A program made the position numbers and the translations under genes. A model generated the notes under the pieces. That model was not told the origin of the DNA. It ran no database searches and worked only from the letters and a program-made list of their open reading frames with translations. From positions 1,654,001 through 1,718,000 of the forward strand of contig NZ_CP082918.1 of NCBI RefSeq assembly GCF_019931755.1: a stretch of 64,000 bases of DNA, in the 5' to 3' direction. Position 1 is the first letter of the stretch; each line of letters opens with the position of its first letter. Below, one piece after another: positions 59,332 to 64,000 of the stretch. Origin of the DNA: Sutcliffiella horikoshii. Lineage in GTDB: Bacteria > Bacillota > Bacilli > Bacillales > Bacillaceae_I.

Positions 59332-59997
59332 TTGAAGAAAAAAGAGTTTGCCGTTATCGGATTAGGACGTTTTGGGGGAAGCATGGTTCAGGCATTAAGC
59401 GATGAGGGAGTAGAGGTTCTCGCTATTGATAATGATGAAGAGAAGGTGAACCAGTTCGCTAATATAGCTTCACATGCTGTTGTTGGCGATACGACGGATG
59501 AGGCTGTTCTCAAAAGTATCGGGATCCGTAATTTCGATCATGTAATCGTTGCCATCGGTGATAATATTCAGGCAAGTATTTTAACAACCTTGATTCTGAA
59601 GGAACTGGGTGTGAAACATATAACGGTCAAGGCGACCAATGATTATCATGAAAAGGTATTGAGTCGTATTGGCGCCGATCAGGTAGTGCATCCAGAGAGG
59701 GATATGGGAAGACGTATTGCCCATAATATTGTATCCAATAACGTTCTAGATTATCTGGAGCTTTCGGATGAGCATAGTATTGTGGAGATTGTAGCGAGCA
59801 GGCGTCTTGATGGGAACACATTGATTGATTTGGACATTCGTGCCAAGTACGGTATTAACATAGTTGCGATCAAGCGTGGAAGAGATATCATTGTCTCTCC
59901 TCAGGCAACTGATGCCATCAGGCAAGGTGATATCCTGATTGTTATTGGAGCGGATACTGATATTACGCGTTTTGAGAAGAATGTGGTGGAAGAATAA
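59332..59997 (+). CDS. ktrC: Potassium channel regulatory RCK subunit KtrC
   Basis: 221 residues, cytosolic. RCK_N Rossmann fold 'FAVIGLGRFGGSMVQALSDEGVEVLAIDNDEEKVN' (about 5-40) and RCK_C domain (about 135-221). It binds ATP/ADP and gates a KtrB/KtrD potassium channel; RCK_C domains of this group can also bind cyclic-di-AMP, the ligand of CbpB encoded earlier. In-frame ATG at 59317 lies in the GGGGGAAG leader, so the TTG at 59332 is the better start and gives the family length. No channel gene is seen nearby. Confidence 0.9.
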   Translation: MKKKEFAVIGLGRFGGSMVQALSDEGVEVLAIDNDEEKVNQFANIASHAVVGDTTDEAVLKSIGIRNFDHVIVAIGDNIQASILTTLILKELGVKHITVKATNDYHEKVLSRIGADQVVHPERDMGRRIAHNIVSNNVLDYLELSDEHSIVEIVASRRLDGNTLIDLDIRAKYGINIVAIKRGRDIIVSPQATDAIRQGDILIVIGADTDITRFEKNVVEE

Positions 59998-60077
59998 GAG
60001 TAGTGGGGACCAGTGAGGAGGAGAGACCTTGCTGGTTTTTTTATGGTTTGATTTTAGAGAATGTATTTCGATTTCTG

Positions 60078-60185
60078 AAATGTTACAATAACCCTTTAAA
60101 AAGTCACAATAACGTTCAAAAAAGTCAGAATAAACACGTGAAAAGTCACAATGAACCTCTGAAAAGTTACAATCACCTCAAATTT
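60078..60185. repeat. 21-bp tandem repeat, about five units
   Basis: Units such as AAAAGTCACAATAACGTTCAA, AAAAGTCAGAATAAACACGTG and AAAAGTCACAATGAACCTCTG repeat every 21 bp. Because 21 is divisible by three, frames stay open on both strands; these are not genes. The repeat is the main content of the 60003-60326 gap. Confidence 0.85.
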
Positions 60186-60261
60186 TCCAGAAAAGCGCAC
60201 CATCAGATTAAAAAAATCCACAAAGTTAGCCCTATGCCGACCCTGAATACCGATATCCAAC

Positions 60262-60300
60262 AAAAAAAACTCCCCCAAACCACAAAGTCAGGGGGAGTCC
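60262..60300 (-). terminator. Terminator of the rpoY-rnjA operon
   Basis: On the minus strand GACTCCCCC pairs with GGGGGAGT, followed by eight T residues. Confidence 0.92.
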
Positions 60301-60326
60301 ATACTATTTCACATTTCACCTTAAAA

Positions 60327-61994
60327 TCAAACTTCCATGATGATAGGAAGAATCATTGGACGGCGTTTTGTTTTTTCGTATAAGAACGGAGCAAGTGTGT
60401 CCGTAATTTCATTCTTAATTTCAGACCATTGTGTTGTGCGGCGTTCCATGATTTTATTCAAGTGCTTGGAAATCAAGGACTGTGCGTCATTGATTAAGTC
60501 ACCTGATTCTCTCATATAAACGAAACCGCGTGAGATGATGTCTGGGCCGGAAGCAATGCGGAAGTCTTTCATGTTAATGCTTACTACGACAACCACTAGA
60601 CCTTCTTCTGAAAGGATGCGGCGGTCACGTAGGACGATGTTTCCGATATCGCCGATACCATTTCCGTCAATGTAAACATTACCGGATGGGATCTTACCAG
60701 CTACAGAAACCTCATCTTCGCTAAGTGCTAGAACTTCACCGTTGTCCATGATAAAGCAGTTTTCTTCAGGTACTCCACAATCAATCGCAAGCTGTTTGTG
60801 CGTGATCTGCATGCGGTATTCACCGTGAATAGGCATGAAGTATTTTGGTTTGATTAAGCGAAGCATAAGCTTTTGTTCTTGCTGTCCACCATGACCGGAA
60901 GTATGGATGTCGCTTAATGAACCGTGGATAACGTCAGCTCCTGCACGGAACAACATGTTGATTGTACGGTTTACACTTAACGTGTTTCCTGGGATAGGGG
61001 AAGATGAGAATACAACCGTGTCTCCAGGAATGATTTGAATCTGGCGGTGAGTACCGTTGGCGATTCTGGAAAGAGCGGCCATTGGTTCACCTTGGCTTCC
61101 GGTACAAAGGATAGTGACTTTGTTTGCCGGCATGCGGTTAATTTGGTTCGTTTCGATAAATGTATCTTTAGGCGCTTGGATATAACCAAGATCCTGACCG
61201 ATATTGATTGCTGCTTCCATGCTGCGACCGAAGACAGCGACTTTTCTGCCGTGAGCTACTGCAGCTTCCACTACTTGTTGCAGACGGTGGATGTTAGAAG
61301 CGAATGTAGCGAAAATTACACGACCATCTACTTTACGGAAGATGTCCTGAATGCTCTCTCCAACGCGGCGCTCTGACATCGTGAAGTCAGGGATTTCGCT
61401 GTTTGTGCTGTCAGATAATAGGCAAAGGACGCCTTCTTTTCCGATCTCGGCCATTTTCGTTAAGTTTGCAGGCTCTCCAACTGGAGTGAAGTCAAACTTG
61501 AAGTCACCAGTGTGAACAATATTCCCTTGAGGTGTTTTTACAACAACTCCGTATGAGTCTGGGATACTGTGAGTGGTGCGGAAGAATGTTACCGAAGTTT
61601 TACGGAACTTGATGATATCATCTTCTTGGATTTCAATTAGTTTTGCTTTGCGAAGAAGACCATGCTCTTCTAGTTTGTTTTTGATTAGGCCAAGTGCAAG
61701 CTTGCCGCCGTATACAGGAATATCTACTTCACGAAGCAGGTAAGGGATTCCACCGATGTGGTCTTCGTGACCGTGAGTGACGAAAAGGCCTTTAATTTTC
61801 TCTTGGTTCTTTACTAAATACGTGTAATCTGGAATAACATAATCGATTCCTAGTAATTCGTCTTCAGGAAATTTAATACCGGCATCAATTAAGATGATTT
61901 CATCTTGAAATTGGACTGCATAGGTGTTTTTCCCGATCTCACCTAGCCCGCCTAAAGCGAAAACCGCTGCTTGATTGTTTTTTACAAATTTCAT
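60327..61994 (-). CDS. rnjA: Ribonuclease J1
   Basis: 555 residues, cytosolic. The metallo-beta-lactamase core with H74-x-H76-E-D78-H79 ('[11 protein letters not shown]') is interrupted by a beta-CASP domain ('[19 protein letters not shown]', '[20 protein letters not shown]', '[30 protein letters not shown]'). A C-terminal domain follows. RNase J1 has endonuclease and 5'-to-3' exonuclease activity and is central to mRNA turnover. Its position after rpoY is conserved in B. subtilis. GGAG precedes the ATG; 6 bp separate it from rpoY. Confidence 0.95.
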   Translation of the reverse strand: MKFVKNNQAAVFALGGLGEIGKNTYAVQFQDEIILIDAGIKFPEDELLGIDYVIPDYTYLVKNQEKIKGLFVTHGHEDHIGGIPYLLREVDIPVYGGKLALGLIKNKLEEHGLLRKAKLIEIQEDDIIKFRKTSVTFFRTTHSIPDSYGVVVKTPQGNIVHTGDFKFDFTPVGEPANLTKMAEIGKEGVLCLLSDSTNSEIPDFTMSERRVGESIQDIFRKVDGRVIFATFASNIHRLQQVVEAAVAHGRKVAVFGRSMEAAINIGQDLGYIQAPKDTFIETNQINRMPANKVTILCTGSQGEPMAALSRIANGTHRQIQIIPGDTVVFSSSPIPGNTLSVNRTINMLFRAGADVIHGSLSDIHTSGHGGQQEQKLMLRLIKPKYFMPIHGEYRMQITHKQLAIDCGVPEENCFIMDNGEVLALSEDEVSVAGKIPSGNVYIDGNGIGDIGNIVLRDRRILSEEGLVVVVVSINMKDFRIASGPDIISRGFVYMRESGDLINDAQSLISKHLNKIMERRTTQWSEIKNEITDTLAPFLYEKTKRRPMILPIIMEV

Positions 61995-62000
61995 TGTCTA

Positions 62001-62210
62001 TCATATCTCCAATACTTTAAAGTTTTCGGATTGCTTCTCATACTCATAGAAATCCCCTGATACAGGCTGGATAAATTCTATGTTATATGGCTTGTCCTTT
62101 AATTTTCTGCGGACTTCAAACACTGCAGATGCTTCCACAAAAAGAGATTCCGTCTTTTCTCTTACAGGTGCTTCAGCTACATCTTCTTGATAATACACTT
62201 TAAATAACAT
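62001..62210 (-). CDS. rpoY: RNA polymerase epsilon subunit
   Basis: 69 residues. '[68 protein letters not shown]' as a whole matches the YkzG/RpoY family in length and pattern. Small RNA polymerase-associated protein conserved in Firmicutes. AAGGAGAG precedes the ATG. First gene of the rpoY-rnjA operon. Confidence 0.93.
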   Translation of the reverse strand: MLFKVYYQEDVAEAPVREKTESLFVEASAVFEVRRKLKDKPYNIEFIQPVSGDFYEYEKQSENFKVLEI

Positions 62211-62502
62211 TGCTATCTCTCCTTAAAAAAATCTGTCTAGCCCTTCACCTCTCCTTAGGCAGTAAGGGAAGGAACCAGTATATATAGTTATTTTATGTAA
62301 GGGAAAAATGCGGAAGTGTCCGTCGACCCACTATCTTGCGTCAAGCTACAATGCTTTTTTCCTTACAAAAAGACAACGCGAATTTTAATAATGCTTCCTA
62401 GTAATATCCATATAGCATAACCGGTCATTGGCCAAAAAGCCATTATTACCCTATATTATATACGATACATCATGAAATTTCATGTTTTTCCCTAAAAGAA
62501 GT

Positions 62503-62531
62503 TCTTTTCTATTTTCTCCAATAGAAAAGGA
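62503..62531. other. Stable AT-rich hairpin
   Basis: TCTTTTCTATT pairs with AATAGAAAAGGA (one mismatch) around a 6-nt loop. A further palindrome, CATGAAATTTCATG, lies at 62471-62484. No U-tract follows. Both are part of the 62211-63002 gap, which otherwise holds only a possible peptide gene and the upstream regions of rpoY and the EamA gene. Confidence 0.5.
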
Positions 62532-62612
62532 TTAAAAACAGAGGGGAATAAATTCATGGTTAATTAATATGTAAGAGTCCTCCAGAAATGAAGGACTCAT
62601 TAATAGCAAGGA

Positions 62613-62684
62613 CTAGGCAATTGTTTTTCGTTTAAGAATATTGTTCATTCTACGCAGTATTTTTTTTCTTAGCCTTCTTAGCAT
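62613..62684 (-). CDS. 23-residue highly basic peptide
   Basis: MLRRLRKKILRRMNNI then LKRKTIA. Ten of 23 residues are Arg or Lys, with Leu/Ile spaced to form an amphipathic helix. AAGGAGTG stands eight bases before the ATG, an ideal ribosome binding site in a large gap, and a hairpin (GAGTCCT/AGGACTC at 62575-62598) follows the stop. I do not recognise it; an antimicrobial-like, nucleic-acid-binding or regulatory peptide are all open. A chance frame is possible. Confidence 0.5.
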   Translation of the reverse strand: MLRRLRKKILRRMNNILKRKTIA

Positions 62685-63002
62685 AAGCGTTTCACTCCTT
62701 GTACTTAAGGTACGTTCTGTTTGTTAGTAGTTAATATGCTTCAAACAGAGTAAATAGTTGCTGGTAAATATACGAAATTTCAGTACATGAGGAAATGGCT
62801 TTCACTTCTGAACAATATACGTAGAATTTAGTATGGTTATCATCAGAGTAACATATAAATGGTCTATTGGGAATAAGGCCTTTGGTTGACTTTTCTCACA
62901 TCTGAATGGAAGATTAAAATTTCATTGACAGCAAACGTTTTCTTCGTGTAGGTTAAAATAAATATTTATTTCGTTACCCTAAAAGTTAAGGTGGTAAGTT
63001 GA

Positions 63003-63908
63003 ATGAAGCGACTCTATGCAGCATTAATTACATTAAGTTTGATTTGGGGCATGTCCTTTCTATTTATAAAGTTGCTTGTAGTGGATTTAGGTGTTTGGGG
63101 AGTTGTTTTTTGGAGATGTATGTTTGGGGCAGGCACGCTTTTAATCTTGCTTCTGATTCAGAATAAACTAAAGTTACTCCGGAACCTCCCATTACTGCCT
63201 ATTGTTTTGATAGCGGTATTAAATAATGCTCTTCCATGGGCGCTAATTGCAGTTAGTGAAACATCGATCAGCAGTAGTCTTGCCTCGGTTGTGAATGCTA
63301 CGACACCAATTTGGACAATTTTGATCGGCTTTTCCATCTTTTCAAGCAAAATGGAAAAAATGCAATGGATTGGTGTAAGTGTCGGTTTTCTGGGGATTAT
63401 TGTATTACTGGAACTAAATATCCTTCAATTGTTTCAAGATAATCTTCTCGGAGTGGGAACGATGTTGGGGGCTACCATTTGCTATGGTTTCGGTGCCCAC
63501 CTTAGTAAAAGACATTTACAAAACATCCCGATCACGGTTATTTCTTTTAGTACGTTAGCAGTCGCTGGGATTTTGTCAGGGATTATGATGGCGTTTGTGC
63601 AACCTTCTGGGTTTTTAGCGGTAGGAAGTGTTTCCGTTGTGGTATCTTTGATTGGTTTAGGGGTCTTTGGATCGGGTGTTGCGTATCTCCTTTATTATTA
63701 TATGGTAAAGGAAGGGAGTGCGGAATTCGCTTCCCTTGTCACGTATCTCGTGCCGATAACAGCCATGTTATGGGGAAGCCTATTGTTGGGTGAAAAAATA
63801 ACTCCTCACATGCTTTTCGGTTTGATTCTTATCTTTAGTGGTGTATATTTATCTTCGTATAAAACTAAGGCGAAAAAACAAAAAGTGATAAAAAATGTCA
63901 CAGTCTAA
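63003..63908 (+). CDS. EamA/DMT superfamily permease
   Basis: 301 residues, ten membrane helices in two EamA repeats. 'LSLIWGMSFLFIKLLVVDLGVWGVVFWRCMFGAGTLLILL' opens the first, and 'GATICYGFGAHLSKRHL' begins the second; 'ASLVTYLVPITAMLWGSLLLGEKITPHMLFGLILIFSGVYL' is the typical last segment. Probably exports a metabolite or amino acid; substrate unknown. AAGGTGG precedes the ATG. Followed after 19 bp by a HAD phosphatase gene. Confidence 0.87.
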   Translation: MKRLYAALITLSLIWGMSFLFIKLLVVDLGVWGVVFWRCMFGAGTLLILLLIQNKLKLLRNLPLLPIVLIAVLNNALPWALIAVSETSISSSLASVVNATTPIWTILIGFSIFSSKMEKMQWIGVSVGFLGIIVLLELNILQLFQDNLLGVGTMLGATICYGFGAHLSKRHLQNIPITVISFSTLAVAGILSGIMMAFVQPSGFLAVGSVSVVVSLIGLGVFGSGVAYLLYYYMVKEGSAEFASLVTYLVPITAMLWGSLLLGEKITPHMLFGLILIFSGVYLSSYKTKAKKQKVIKNVTV

Positions 63909-63927
63909 AGAAGTAAGGTGATTAAAA

Positions 63928-64000
63928 ATGGAAAAGAAAATAGTGTTTTTTGATATAGACGGAACGTTGCTGAATCATCAAAAGGAACTGCCTGCCTCTA
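63928..64000 (+). CDS. HAD-family phosphatase (Cof-type), truncated by the window edge
   Basis: The visible 24 codons, MEKKIVFFDIDGTLLN and onward, hold HAD motif I, DIDGT, with the nucleophile Asp at residue 9 and acid/base Asp at 11. The 'FFDIDGTLLNHQKELP' form is typical of the Cof/YkrA-like sugar phosphatase branch. AAGTAAGGTG precedes the ATG. The rest lies outside the window, so the branch is not certain. Confidence 0.8.
   Translation, partial: MEKKIVFFDIDGTLLNHQKELPAS

Noticed and set aside
60003..60383. 126-residue frame after ktrC
   Set aside because: It is produced by a 21-bp repeat and the rnjA terminator, and runs antisense into rnjA.
62545..62566. Start signal GAGGGG...ATG on the + strand
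   Set aside because: The frame stops after three codons.
1..64000. rRNA, tRNA, riboswitch or prophage regions
   Set aside because: None were recognised by reading. Small RNAs without clear landmarks could be missed.

Overview
The window is typical Bacillaceae chromosome: low GC, strong purine-rich ribosome binding sites, GTG and TTG starts, U-tract hairpin terminators, and a long block in the order of the Bacillus subtilis yku region. From about 32 kb onward the order is cheV, ykyB, ykuD, ykuE, fadH, ykuI, ykuJ, ykuK, abbA, cbpB, ccpC, dapH, dapL, ykuS, ykuT, ykuU, ykuV, then an ABC exporter pair, ktrC, rnjA and rpoY. It is a relative of B. subtilis rather than that species: ykuNOP is absent between ccpC and dapH, where a DUF368/PopT gene sits, and an HD-GYP gene, a drug MFS gene, a TauE/SafE gene and a glutaredoxin gene lie among the yku genes. 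I saw no rRNA, tRNA, CRISPR array, prophage or transposase.

Layout. 0-4.4 kb: end of a possible nucleotidyltransferase gene, an atypical SDR (yhfK), a DUF218 protein, a split ThrE-type exporter pair and a LysM-CAP exoprotein. 4.5-7.2 kb: nagA-nagB-nagR for GlcNAc-6-P use, with an inverted operator pair in front. 7.3-15.8 kb: acetyltransferases, a zinc peptidase, a D,D-carboxypeptidase and an acyl-CoA dehydrogenase-fold protein. 15.8-22.5 kb: the pantothenate transporter operon, a membrane-anchored hydrolase and an exported metallo-beta-lactamase fold protein, bounded on both sides by copies of a dispersed repeat. 23.1-29.5 kb: a trehalose operon (PTS EIIA, treP, an oligo-1,6-glucosidase, treA, treR) behind a promoter carrying two TreR-like operators. 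30-32 kb: pepF. 32-64 kb: the yku-type block, signalling and redox genes, meso-diaminopimelate synthesis (dapH, dapL), peroxide defence (ykuU, ykuV), a heterodimeric ABC exporter, potassium uptake (ktrC), RNase J1 with RNA polymerase epsilon, an EamA permease and the start of a HAD phosphatase.

The least ordinary content is between genes. A structured element of about 130 bp occurs ten times: four inverted pairs with a homologous spacer of about 90 bp (8.8, 15.8, 22.1 and 42.8 kb) and two solo copies (35.8 and 38.1 kb). Its stems show compensatory changes between copies, so a fold is under selection. Separately, two tandem arrays with a 52-bp period, about 14 kb apart, share a hairpin unit. 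A 51-bp array, a degraded 50-52-bp array and 21-bp arrays are also present. Two unlisted-size peptide genes, of 23 and 29 codons, have good ribosome binding sites.

All identifications rest on reading sequence and remembered family features. No database search was run.
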